From assembly GCF_027922185.1 (NCBI RefSeq), contig NZ_BSFE01000009.1:62001-126000 (forward strand): a DNA stretch of 64,000 bases. Reading direction: 5' to 3'. Made by a program: the position numbers and the translations under genes. The DNA is from Maricaulis virginensis. GTDB lineage: Bacteria > Pseudomonadota > Alphaproteobacteria > Caulobacterales > Maricaulaceae. Below are positions 52,431-61,000 of the stretch, piece after piece. Each line of letters begins with the position of its first letter. Within the stretch, counting starts at the first letter, position 1. The notes under the pieces were generated by a model that saw only the letters and a list, made by a program, of their open reading frames with translations, searched no databases and had not been told where the DNA came from.

Positions 52431-53704
52431 GCCAGCCCCAGGGCGCGCGGCAGCGCCAGGATGAGGTCCGGCGTGAAGGTCAGGAAGAGCAGGATCGCGA
52501 TCTCCAGCACGATGAAAGGCGCGATCGCCCGCATCAGCCGCCAATAGGACGCCCCGGTCACTGAGGAGACGATCAGCACGGCGCCGCCCAGGGGCGGCGT
52601 GATGAGGCCCATCGTGATGGCCAGGCAGATCATCACACCCAGATGCACCGGGTCGGCGCCGAGCACGTAGGCGGCCGGCGCCAGGATGGGCGCGATCAGT
52701 ACCAGGGCGATCTGGGTGTCCAGGATCATGCCGCTGACCAGGAAGACGCCGATCAGGATCAGCAGGAAGGTGTCGAGCCCGACGCCCAGCCCCTCGGTCC
52801 AGGCGCGCACCAGTTCGGGCACGCCCATCAGCGACGCCAGGAAGTTGGCCGCCGCGCCAGCGACCAGGAGCGAGAAGATCGCGCCGGTCAGCCGCGTCGC
52901 CCCGCCGATGGAGTCGCGCAGCATCGACCAGTCCAGTGTGCGGTAGATCGCCGCCGCAGCCAGCGCGGCGAGCACGGCCAGGGCGCCGGCCTCGGTCGGG
53001 GTGACCAGGCCGAAGACGATGCCTGCGAGGATCACCACCGGCATCAGCAGCGACGGGGCCGCTTGCACGGTGGTTGCGACGGCCGGCGGGCGCCGCTCGG
53101 CGGCCGGATGATCGCCCAGCCGCGCGAAGACGGCATTGGCGGCGAACAGGCCGGCGGCGAGCACCAGGCCGGGCACGATCGCCGCGGCAAATAGCGCCGC
53201 CACGTCGACGCCCATGATGGCGCCGTAGAAGATCAGGATGATGCTGGGCGGGATGATCGGCCCGATCATCGAGGAGGCCGCCGTGATCGCGCCCGCATAG
53301 TCAGCCGTGTATCCGCGCTCGCGCATGGCAGGGACCAGCGTCGTCGACAGTGCCGCGGCATCCGCCATGGCCGATCCGGACACGCCGGCGAAGAACAGCG
53401 AGGTCGCGATGTTTACATGCCCCAGCCCGCCGCGGGCACGGCCGACTAGAAGCGCGGAAAAGTCTATCAGGGCGCGCGTGACGCCGCCCCGGTTCATCAG
53501 CTCGCCCACCAGTACGAAAAGCGGCATCGCCATCAGTGCGAACACATCGAGCTGGGAAAAGGCACGCCGGGGCAGAGCGGCGAGAAAGGCCTCCTGCCCC
53601 AGCGCGGGGAAAGCCAGTATCCCGGCCGCGCCGAGCGCCCAGGCCAAGCCGGCGCCGGCGGCGATCGCGGCCAGGGGCGCCAGAATGGCGAGGGGTTTGA
53701 GCAC
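52427..53704 (-). CDS. TRAP transporter large membrane subunit (DctM-like)
   Basis: A 425-residue protein with about twelve helices and the DctM features A-M-P-L-F-V-L-V-G-E-L-M near residue 60, G-S-A-M-A-D-A-A-A-L near 110, and P-P-S-I-I-L near 155. It is the Na+-driven transport subunit. The GTG at 53704 was chosen because it gives the standard length; GGAG lies ten bases upstream. It follows TonB receptor 4 by 19 bases, so the outer- and inner-membrane importers are encoded in one unit. Confidence 0.9.
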   Translation of the reverse strand: MLKPLAILAPLAAIAAGAGLAWALGAAGILAFPALGQEAFLAALPRRAFSQLDVFALMAMPLFVLVGELMNRGGVTRALIDFSALLVGRARGGLGHVNIATSLFFAGVSGSAMADAAALSTTLVPAMRERGYTADYAGAITAASSMIGPIIPPSIILIFYGAIMGVDVAALFAAAIVPGLVLAAGLFAANAVFARLGDHPAAERRPPAVATTVQAAPSLLMPVVILAGIVFGLVTPTEAGALAVLAALAAAAIYRTLDWSMLRDSIGGATRLTGAIFSLLVAGAAANFLASLMGVPELVRAWTEGLGVGLDTFLLILIGVFLVSGMILDTQIALVLIAPILAPAAYVLGADPVHLGVMICLAITMGLITPPLGGAVLIVSSVTGASYWRLMRAIAPFIVLEIAILLFLTFTPDLILALPRALGLA

Positions 53705-53723
53705 GGGGCGTGGGCTCCGGTGT

Positions 53724-55901
53724 CTAGAAGCGGCCGCGCAGTTCGACACCCCAGGTCTGCGGGGCACCGAGCGCCTGGATCTGCTGTCCGGGGATGATCA
53801 CGCCGGCGCTGCGGCGCACCGCATAGATTTCGTCGCCGATATTGCGTCCCCACAGCATCACGCTCCAGCGGTTGTCCTGGAAGGTGAAGCCCGCCCGCGC
53901 ATTGACGAGCGTCACATCGTCCTGGCTGTAGTCCGGATTGTTCTCCGGACCGAAGAAGAGCGAGCTGCGATAGCTGAGATCGGCGTGAGCGACGAACTCC
54001 ATGCCCTCGGCGACCGGCGTTGTGAAGTCGGCCGCAAGGGAGAGTGTATGATCGGGCGCCTGCGGCAGATCGTTGCCGGAATAGTCGGCGCCGGCCGAGG
54101 TGGCGTTGGTGAAGTCCTCGAAGCTCGCATCCAGGAAGCTGTAGGAGCCGGAGAATGACAGCGCGCCGGTGACCTGCCAGAGGCCTTCCAGCTCGATGCC
54201 CGACGCTTCGGCAGTCGCGGCATTGGAGGTGGTGAAGGTCGGCACGCCGCCCACATTGATCAGCTGGTTCACTTGCAGGTCGGAATAGTCGAGCCAGAAC
54301 ACCGAGCCGGCCAGATAGACCGCACCACCGGCCAGCGTGGTCTTCACACCCGCCTCGTAGCTGTTGACGAATTCGGGGTCGTACTCGGCATTGTCGTTCG
54401 GCATGATCGAGAAGACGTTGTAGCCGCCCGACTTGTAGCCCCGGCTGTAGGAGGCATAGACCAGCCAGGTTGCATTGGGCTCCCAGTTCAGCGTGATCGA
54501 CGGGGTCACTTCAGCGTCGGAGCGTGAGAAGCTGCGCTCGGGCTGGGTCGGGGCGAGAAGTTGGTAGGGGTCGCCGATCTGGCTGTGGGTGACTTCCTTC
54601 TCGTCTTCGGAATAGCGCAGCGCGCCGGTCACGCTGACCGCATCGGAAAAGTGGTACGTGCCCTGTCCGAACACGGCATAGCTGGTGGTCTCCAGATCGC
54701 CGAAAATGTCGGCGCTGACCTCGGTGGGGTAGATCCCCAGATCAGGCCCGATCACCGCGTTGGAAATGGTGTCGAAGGTCTCGTGACTGAAGAAGCCGCC
54801 GACGATGTAGTCGAACACGCCGCCGGTGTCCGAGGTGAAGCGGATTTCCTGGGAGAATTGTTCGTGATCCTCGCTGATGCCCGAGCGCAGCTGGTTGAGA
54901 ATGCTGAAATCATTGTCGTTCGAGTTGTACCACTCGAAAGTGCGGAAGGCCGTGAGCGAGGTCAGCACGCCGCTGTCGAAGTCCCAGTCGGCCTGCAGCG
55001 ACACGCCCCAAACATCTCGGGTCTGTTCGGTACCGAAATCCTGCGCGACCTGCCGGTCTTCCGGATCGGCGTCAGCCAGCGGCGTGCCCGCCAGGGCGCC
55101 ATTGGCCAGGATTTCTGAGGACCCGCCATTGGTGTCGTTCGTGGCCATGTCGGCCCGGAAGGTCAGCTGCAGCGTGTCGGACGGATTCGCCACGAAGGTG
55201 AGACGCGCGCCCAGCTCGTCCTGGTCGTCCAGCTCATCGCCGGTGAATATGTTGTCGGTGTAGCCGCTGCGGGTCTGCGAGGAGACGGAGACGCGGGCCC
55301 GGGCATCGGGCGTGAAGATCACGTCTCCGGCGGCATAGAGGCTCAGCGCGCTATAGTTGCCAGCCGAGACCACTGCCTCGAAGCCGGGCTCCTCGCCAGG
55401 CCCTTCGGTGATCATGTTGAGCGCGCCGGCAATGGTGTTCTTGCCATAGAGCGCGCCCTGCGGACCGCGGATCACCTCGACTCGCTCCAGATCGTAGAGA
55501 TTGGTATTGATTGTCGTCGGACGGGCCTGATAGACGCCATCCACGAAAACGCCAACCGACTGTTCCACGCCCGGATTGTTGGGATTGGACGAGATGCCGC
55601 GCACCGTGATGATCGTCGAGCGCAGGCCGTTGCCCGTATTTATGTAGACGTTCGGGAAGACCGAGGCGATGTCGTCGAGACGCTCCACGCCCCGCTCCTC
55701 CAGCTCCGCCGCGCCAAGCGCGCTGACCGAGGCGGACACGTCGAGGATCGACTGCTCGCGCCGCTGCGCGGTGACGACGATCACGTCGGCCGATGCGGTC
55801 TCGTCATTCTGCGCTTGGGCGGCGACGGTCGCCAGCCCTGCAGCGAGAACCGCGCTCGCCGCGGTCGAGATCAGTTCCTGTTTCCAAGTCGTACGGCTCA
55901 T
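53724..55901 (-). CDS. TonB-dependent outer-membrane receptor 4
   Basis: A 725-residue receptor with a signal peptide (about 1-30, ending A-A-Q-A), the segment A-D-V-I-V-V-T-A-Q-R-R-E-Q-S near residue 38, a plug with R-G-P-Q-G-A-L-Y-G-K-N-T-I-A-G, and a barrel ending E-L-R-G-R-F. The ATG at 55901 has GGGGGA six bases upstream and is preferred over the ATGs at 55907 and 55964. The family-B site 55944-55963 lies 43 bases before the start. It sits between the M81 gene and the TRAP genes, which implies that all serve one substrate, taken in by receptor 4 and then by the TRAP system. Confidence 0.92.
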   Translation of the reverse strand: MSRTTWKQELISTAASAVLAAGLATVAAQAQNDETASADVIVVTAQRREQSILDVSASVSALGAAELEERGVERLDDIASVFPNVYINTGNGLRSTIITVRGISSNPNNPGVEQSVGVFVDGVYQARPTTINTNLYDLERVEVIRGPQGALYGKNTIAGALNMITEGPGEEPGFEAVVSAGNYSALSLYAAGDVIFTPDARARVSVSSQTRSGYTDNIFTGDELDDQDELGARLTFVANPSDTLQLTFRADMATNDTNGGSSEILANGALAGTPLADADPEDRQVAQDFGTEQTRDVWGVSLQADWDFDSGVLTSLTAFRTFEWYNSNDNDFSILNQLRSGISEDHEQFSQEIRFTSDTGGVFDYIVGGFFSHETFDTISNAVIGPDLGIYPTEVSADIFGDLETTSYAVFGQGTYHFSDAVSVTGALRYSEDEKEVTHSQIGDPYQLLAPTQPERSFSRSDAEVTPSITLNWEPNATWLVYASYSRGYKSGGYNVFSIMPNDNAEYDPEFVNSYEAGVKTTLAGGAVYLAGSVFWLDYSDLQVNQLINVGGVPTFTTSNAATAEASGIELEGLWQVTGALSFSGSYSFLDASFEDFTNATSAGADYSGNDLPQAPDHTLSLAADFTTPVAEGMEFVAHADLSYRSSLFFGPENNPDYSQDDVTLVNARAGFTFQDNRWSVMLWGRNIGDEIYAVRRSAGVIIPGQQIQALGAPQTWGVELRGRF

Positions 55902-55943
55902 GGTCATTCCCCCAAGAAAACCTGCTGCGAAACACGCCCAAAC

Positions 55944-55963
55944 GAAATATGAGATCAGTTTCA
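55944..55963. promoter_or_regulatory. Family-B operator before TonB receptor 4
   Basis: Right half TCAGTTTCA (55955-55963) is perfect; the left half (55944-55952) matches the palindrome at five of nine positions. It overlaps the last bases of the M81 gene and lies 43 bases before the receptor start, suggesting an internal promoter. Confidence 0.5.
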
Positions 55964-57451
55964 CTTATTTTGCAAATCTGTCAACAAGCTTGCGGCCGGC
56001 AGCACTTCGTCGACCGGCCAGATCTGCCGCTGAAGATGCTTGTAGGGCAGGCTCGCAAGGTCCGGATTCATCGCGGTGGGCGTGCCGATCGACAAGATCC
56101 GGTCCGCCAGCGGCGCGAACGATGCGCGAAAATGGGTTGAGGATTTCAGGACGATCAAGGCGTAGTCCGACGGATCGGCGCCGGTCGCGGTGAACAGGCC
56201 CGGCCACAGCGCCTCGCGCCGGCTGCCGCACAGGATGAAATCGGCAAAGCCGGTCCTGAACCGCGCCACCGGTCCGACCGGCGGGCCCGCGGCCGCGTCC
56301 GCCGGGCCTCGCTCGATCCGCTCTGCCAGTCCCGCAACCTCCCCGTCGACCCGGACGGGCGCGCCGGAGAACCGGGACATTCGGCCGCCGATCTCCAGCG
56401 TCAGACGCGCTCCGGCCCCGGCATTCAGGCAGGCCTTCAGCGACACGGGATCGTTGAACAGGGCGACGCCGATACCGGTGTGACCAGCGTCGCGCAGGGC
56501 CGCGACCAGATGCGTTGCATCGCCGTCGGCACCGCCGCCGGGATTGTCGGACGCGTCGGCCAACACGATCCGCTCGCCGGCATGATCGGCGATGTGCGCC
56601 AACCCTTCGGCGATGGATAGCGGCCGTTCCGCCGCCTCTTCCGCGATGGCAGCGAAGTATTCGGCCAGGACCAGAGCCGTCCGATCGGCCAGCGCCCGGT
56701 CGCCATCCGCATAGACCAGGAGTTTGGCGCCATTGTCGGCACTGTCGCTCCAGGGAAATCCGTGGATCAGCGACACCGAGAGCACGCCGCCCGCACCGGT
56801 CTCGGCCTCCCGCATGGCGCGGACGAAGGCACGCATCGGATCGCGCGTCGTCGGAAACCCGCCCAGGGCCCGGCAGGCCGCAACCGCCGCCACGGGTCGC
56901 GTTTGCCCCTTCACCAGCGCGTGTGCGAGGGTGAACAGCTCCCGGCCGCGCTCGGCCACATCGGTATGGGGATATTCCTTGTAGGCATGCAGCAGATCCG
57001 CCGCGTTCAGCATGGCGGAGCTCAGCGTGGCATGCAGGTCCAGCAGGCCGGCCACAACAGTGGCCCGGCCGGCGACCTCGCGGATCGCGGCCAGCAGATC
57101 ACCTTCGCAGTCCGGCACGCCATGCGCCGCCATCGCGCCGTGCAGGTCGAGCAGGACGAGGTCGACCGGCATGCAGGCACGCAGGGCGTCTAGGATTTCC
57201 CGCTTCAGAGCGGCATAGGCCCCGGCCGTGACAGGCCCGCCGGGCACGGCATAGGCCACGGGTCCTCGGTACACCTCCATCCCGGCTGCCCGTGCCGACT
57301 CAATCATGGCGCTACAGCCAGGATGGGTCGGGGCGCACACCCGCCCCTCGCCCGCCGCCGAATAGGCTCCGGCCCGGAAGCCCGCAAGCGTCGTGGCGCG
57401 CGCGACAAAACTGTTCGTTTCCGTCCGCAGGGCGGCGACGTAAGCTTTCAT
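55961..57451 (-). CDS. M81-family metallopeptidase (MlrC-like)
   Basis: A 496-residue protein of the M81/MlrC family, with no signal peptide. Marks are T-E-T-N-S-F near residue 10, D-L-H-G-A-M near 103, D-L-H-A-T near 138 followed by the conserved Y-K-E-Y-P-H-T-D motif with metal ligands, and the C-terminal MlrC domain including D-N-P-G-G-G-A-D near 305. MlrC itself cleaves linear fragments of microcystin to release the beta-amino acid Adda; most family members have unknown substrates. AGGA lies seven bases before the ATG. It is divergent from the S58 peptidase across a family-B palindrome and followed by receptor 4 after 59 bases. Confidence 0.85.
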   Translation of the reverse strand: MKAYVAALRTETNSFVARATTLAGFRAGAYSAAGEGRVCAPTHPGCSAMIESARAAGMEVYRGPVAYAVPGGPVTAGAYAALKREILDALRACMPVDLVLLDLHGAMAAHGVPDCEGDLLAAIREVAGRATVVAGLLDLHATLSSAMLNAADLLHAYKEYPHTDVAERGRELFTLAHALVKGQTRPVAAVAACRALGGFPTTRDPMRAFVRAMREAETGAGGVLSVSLIHGFPWSDSADNGAKLLVYADGDRALADRTALVLAEYFAAIAEEAAERPLSIAEGLAHIADHAGERIVLADASDNPGGGADGDATHLVAALRDAGHTGIGVALFNDPVSLKACLNAGAGARLTLEIGGRMSRFSGAPVRVDGEVAGLAERIERGPADAAAGPPVGPVARFRTGFADFILCGSRREALWPGLFTATGADPSDYALIVLKSSTHFRASFAPLADRILSIGTPTAMNPDLASLPYKHLQRQIWPVDEVLPAASLLTDLQNK

Positions 57452-57471
57452 GCCGCAATCCTGACAATTTT

Positions 57472-57493
57472 ATGAGGTTGACGTCAATTTCAT
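57472..57493. promoter_or_regulatory. Family-B operator in the M81/S58 divergent promoter
   Basis: ATGAGGTTGA (57472-57481), CG, TCAATTTCAT (57484-57493). The centre TTGACGTCAA is a perfect 10-bp palindrome. It lies 20 bases before the M81 start and 96 before the S58 start, and 19 of 21 core bases match the site at 41925 on the opposite strand. The 138-base gap also has a T-run at about 57493-57500; no other feature is visible. Confidence 0.65.
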
Positions 57494-57589
57494 TTTTTTT
57501 CACTGTTCCGTTCAAACAGCCCTTGCTGTCCCAGAACCGGAACAGCGAAAGGGACCGACCCCGTTGTCCATGCCGGAGACCATGAGACC

Positions 57590-58750
57590 ATGAAGAGCAG
57601 TCATTCCTTGATATCCATCGCCCTTGCCGGCGGCCTTGTCATCGCCTCGGCGGCCTGCGCCCAGGATGCGCCCCGGGCCCGCGACCTCGGCATTCCGCTG
57701 GAGGGCGAGACCGGACCGCTCAATGCCATCACCGATGTGGCGGGCGTCGAGGTCGGCCAGTTCAACCTCAACGAAGACGATACGCATACCGGCGTCACCA
57801 CGATCTTCCCGCGCGGCCGCACGGCGACCGACGGCGTCGCCGCCGGCCTCTTTTCCTTCAACGGCACCGGCGAGATGACCGGCGCGCACCTGATCAACGA
57901 GTTCGGCGCCTTTTTCGGTCCGGTCGCGATCACCGGCACGCTGGGCGTCGGCGCCGCCCGCGACGGCATCCTGGACTGGACCGCGCAGAATTTCGACGAT
58001 CCCACCGTGCGCTTCAGCCGCGTCCTGCCGGTCGTGGCGGAAACCTATGATGGCGGGCTGAGCGATGTCTGGAGCATGGCCCTGACCCCCGAGCATGTCG
58101 TAGCGGCGCTGGACGCCGCCCGTACCGGACCGGTCGCGGAAGGCTCTGTCGGCGGCGGAACCGGCATGGTCTGCTACTACTTCAAATGCGGTATCGGCAC
58201 GTCGTCGCGCGTCGTGCACTACGGCGAGGACATCGCCTTCACCGTCGGCGTGCTCGTCCAGGCGAATCATGGCGTGCGCGACCAGTTGCGCATCGCCGGC
58301 ACGCCGGCCGGCCGGGAGATCGACGACCTGATGCCGCGCCGCGCCAGCCAGGCCGATGCGGCCGGCGAGGGCGACGGTTCGATCATCATCGTGATCGCCA
58401 CCGATGCACCGCTGCTGCCCGACCAGCTGCGCCGCCTGGCGCGCCGCGCCACGATCGGAATGGGCCGCACCGGCGGACAGGGCGATTCCAGCTCCGGCGA
58501 CATCTTCCTCGCCTTCACCACCGCCAATCCGGTGACGCTCGGCGCGAGCGCGCCGCTCGACTATCAGAGCATTCCCGGCGAAGCGCTCGACCCGCTGTTT
58601 GACGGCGTCGTGCAGGCCACCGAGGAAGCCATTCTCAACGCGCTCGTCGCCGGCAAGGACACGACCGGGCGGGGCAATTCGCACGTCTACGGCCTGCCCC
58701 ACGACCGGGTTCGCGAGATTCTCGCCCGCTACGGCCGGCTCGAAGACTGA
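57590..58750 (+). CDS. S58-family peptidase (DmpA/BapA-like beta- or D-aminopeptidase), exported
   Basis: A 386-residue P1/S58 family Ntn-type hydrolase with a signal peptide (1-24). Motifs are the N-terminal G-P-L-N-A-I-T-D-V, V-G-Q then H-T-G-V-T, the central G-S-V-G-G-G-T-G-M, and the self-cleavage site S-S-S302-G-D-I-F-L-A-F, where Ser302 would become the N-terminal nucleophile of the small subunit. Known members release N-terminal beta-amino acids (BapA) or L-amino acids and D-amides (DmpA). The ATG at 57590 follows two close in-frame or near ATGs and the ribosome-binding site is weak. It heads the rightward operon with a serine hydrolase and a dioxygenase. Confidence 0.88.
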   Translation: MKSSHSLISIALAGGLVIASAACAQDAPRARDLGIPLEGETGPLNAITDVAGVEVGQFNLNEDDTHTGVTTIFPRGRTATDGVAAGLFSFNGTGEMTGAHLINEFGAFFGPVAITGTLGVGAARDGILDWTAQNFDDPTVRFSRVLPVVAETYDGGLSDVWSMALTPEHVVAALDAARTGPVAEGSVGGGTGMVCYYFKCGIGTSSRVVHYGEDIAFTVGVLVQANHGVRDQLRIAGTPAGREIDDLMPRRASQADAAGEGDGSIIIVIATDAPLLPDQLRRLARRATIGMGRTGGQGDSSSGDIFLAFTTANPVTLGASAPLDYQSIPGEALDPLFDGVVQATEEAILNALVAGKDTTGRGNSHVYGLPHDRVREILARYGRLED

Positions 58751-58772
58751 TCCACACACAAGGACACACGCC

Positions 58773-60194
58773 ATGATCCAGAGACTTGCCCTGCCGGCCG
58801 CCATGACGGCCCTCGCCGCCACCGGCAGCCTGCTCGCCGGTTGCGCCACCGCGCAGCCCGCAGCCGATCTCCACACCGCCGCCATCGACGCCCTGGTCGC
58901 CGATGCCCAGTCGTCGGCGCCCTATCCGGGCCTTGCGGTATCCGTGCGCCGCGGCGACACCCTCATCTACGAGGCGGCCTACGGCGAGGCGGACCTGGAA
59001 CAGCACGCCGCGGCCACGCCGGACACGGTGTTCCAGATCGGCTCCATCACGAAATCCTTCACCGCCCTCCTGATCGCCCAGCTCGCGGCCGAGGGCCGGA
59101 TCAACATCGAGGCGCCGATCTCCACCTACCTGCCAGACTATTCCGGGCCGGCCCGGGATCTGCCGGTGCGCTATCTGATGAACCACACGGCCGGGCTGGT
59201 GAACTACACCGCCCTGCCGGACTTCCCCCAGGGCAGCCAGCGCACCGTCACGCGCGACGTCATGCGCGACTATTTCGAGGATGCCGACCTGATGTTCGAA
59301 CCGGGAACGGCGTTTTCGTATTCCAATTCTGGCACCTATACGCTCGGTCTGATCATCGAGGCGGTAACCGGGCAGACCTATGACGCCGCGCTCGCCGAGC
59401 GCGTGCTGGAACCGCTCGGCCTCGACCGCACCTACTATGCGGGCTACGAGCCCGTGATCGAGGGCCGGGCCGAGGGTTATGTCGTCGGCGAGGACGGCTT
59501 CCGCAATGCGCCCCAGCTCGATCCGCTGGTGCCCTTCTCGGCCGGTGCCCTTCTGTCCACCGTCCAAGACATCCAGGACTATATCGACCAGGTGCAACGC
59601 CAGAACGTGTTCGGCGACGCGGTCCGCGACATGCTTTACGAGCAGGTCGAACTGGGCGACGACACGCTGGCCTATGCGCTCGGCGCGCTGGTGATCCGCG
59701 ACTGGGAAGGCCATCGCAAGATCGCCCATGCCGGCGATATCGACGGGTTCGCGGCCTACATGTCATACTATCCCGACGACGATCTCTCGATCGTGGTGAT
59801 GGGCAGCACGCGCGACGTGGCGCCCACGCCGGTCGGGCTGGAACAGAAGATCGCCCGCATCGTCTTCGACCAGCCGCGGCCCGCACCGTCGATGGCGCCG
59901 CTGGCCGACAGCGAGATCGCGGCCATCGCCGGCAATTACGACGCCAGCTATATGCGGATCGGCATCGACCGTATCGGCATTCTGCCGCGCGAGGGCGGAA
60001 TCGCCTTCCGCATCGGCGGTGTCGATGCCCAGGGCCCGGCCATTCCGCTGCTTCACCTGGAGGGCCGTACCTTCCTGGCTGCCCATGACGACGAGATGGT
60101 GTTCAGCTTCGCGCCGGATACCGGCACGCCGGGAGACCTGACGGTCGACTGGCTGGGCGGCGGCATTCCCTTCGTCCGCGCAGCTGGGGAGTAG
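58773..60194 (+). CDS. Beta-lactamase-fold serine hydrolase, lipoprotein
   Basis: A 473-residue protein with lipobox L-L-A-G-C24, S91-I-T-K94, Y183-S-N185, a K-I-A-H-A-G-D motif near residue 315 in place of H-G-G, and a beta-rich tail of about 100 residues. AAGGA lies eight bases before the ATG. It follows the S58 peptidase by 22 bases. It is the only one of the five serine hydrolases in this window outside the first 20 kb and the only one with a clear lipid anchor. Peptidase or esterase activity on a D-residue or related bond is likely; the substrate is unknown. Confidence 0.88.
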   Translation: MIQRLALPAAMTALAATGSLLAGCATAQPAADLHTAAIDALVADAQSSAPYPGLAVSVRRGDTLIYEAAYGEADLEQHAAATPDTVFQIGSITKSFTALLIAQLAAEGRINIEAPISTYLPDYSGPARDLPVRYLMNHTAGLVNYTALPDFPQGSQRTVTRDVMRDYFEDADLMFEPGTAFSYSNSGTYTLGLIIEAVTGQTYDAALAERVLEPLGLDRTYYAGYEPVIEGRAEGYVVGEDGFRNAPQLDPLVPFSAGALLSTVQDIQDYIDQVQRQNVFGDAVRDMLYEQVELGDDTLAYALGALVIRDWEGHRKIAHAGDIDGFAAYMSYYPDDDLSIVVMGSTRDVAPTPVGLEQKIARIVFDQPRPAPSMAPLADSEIAAIAGNYDASYMRIGIDRIGILPREGGIAFRIGGVDAQGPAIPLLHLEGRTFLAAHDDEMVFSFAPDTGTPGDLTVDWLGGGIPFVRAAGE

Positions 60195-60199
60195 GCGGG

Positions 60200-61000
60200 A
60201 TGATCGACGACGACGCGAAGGCAGACTACGCACGCGACGGTGTCTGCGTGCTGCGCGGCGCCTTCGCGCCGGCGTGGATCGAGACCGTGGCCGAGGGGGT
60301 TCGCCAGGCGCTCGACGCGCCCGGCCCCCACGGCGAGCGCTACGGCCCGGCCGGGGCCGAGCGCTTCTTCGGCGATCTGGACATGTGGACGCGCCTGGAC
60401 CCGTTCCGGGACTTCGTCATGAACTCGCCCGCCGCCGAGATCGCCGGCCGGACGATGGGGTCGTCCACGGCGACCTTTCTCTACGACCAGATGCTGGTGA
60501 AGGAGCCGGGCAGTCAGCAGCGCACGCCCTGGCATCAGGACCAGCCCTACTGGGCCGTCAGCGGATTCCAGGTCTGCTCGATCTGGATGCCGCTGGATCC
60601 GGTACCCAGCGAGGTGTCGCTGGAATTCGTCCGCGGCAGCCATCGCTGGGACCAGACCTTCAATCCCACCCATTTCGCAGACGGCACTCCCTATGCCGGA
60701 ACCGGCCTGCCCAGCCTGCCCGATATCGAGGCTGACCGGTCGGCCTATGACATCGTGTCCTGGGATCTGGAACCCGGCGACTGCGTGGTGTTCCAGGCGA
60801 TGCTGGTGCATGGCGCGCCGGCCAATCCCAGCGCCGGGCGCCGGCGGGTCCTGTCGACGCGCTGGCTGGGCGACGATGCCCGCTATGAAAAGCATGCCGG
60901 AGAAATAGCCATTCCCACGGACAGTTCCGGGCTAGTAGAAGGCGAGGCGTATGGCGGACCTCGTCATCCCTGCGTCTGGCGAGACAAAGCCGCGCGCTGA
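60200..61000 (+). CDS. Phytanoyl-CoA dioxygenase (PhyH)-family oxygenase
   Basis: A 266-residue Fe(II)/2-oxoglutarate oxygenase. The iron ligands are H112-x-D114 in W-H-Q-D-Q-P-Y and H204 in L-V-H-G-A-P; an Arg downstream (L-S-T-R-W) would bind 2-oxoglutarate. The family hydroxylates acyl-CoAs, free acids, amino acids or alkylamines. GGGAG lies eight bases before the ATG. It is the last gene of the S58 operon. Its final 37 bases overlap the end of the convergent ureohydrolase gene, so simultaneous high expression of both strands would interfere. Confidence 0.88.
   Translation: MIDDDAKADYARDGVCVLRGAFAPAWIETVAEGVRQALDAPGPHGERYGPAGAERFFGDLDMWTRLDPFRDFVMNSPAAEIAGRTMGSSTATFLYDQMLVKEPGSQQRTPWHQDQPYWAVSGFQVCSIWMPLDPVPSEVSLEFVRGSHRWDQTFNPTHFADGTPYAGTGLPSLPDIEADRSAYDIVSWDLEPGDCVVFQAMLVHGAPANPSAGRRRVLSTRWLGDDARYEKHAGEIAIPTDSSGLVEGEAYGGPRHPCVWRDKAAR

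Noticed and set aside
55961..57451. Calling this gene mlrC of a complete microcystin pathway
   Set aside because: The M81 family is broad, mlrA is absent from the window, and no mlr gene order is visible. It is kept only as a hypothesis.
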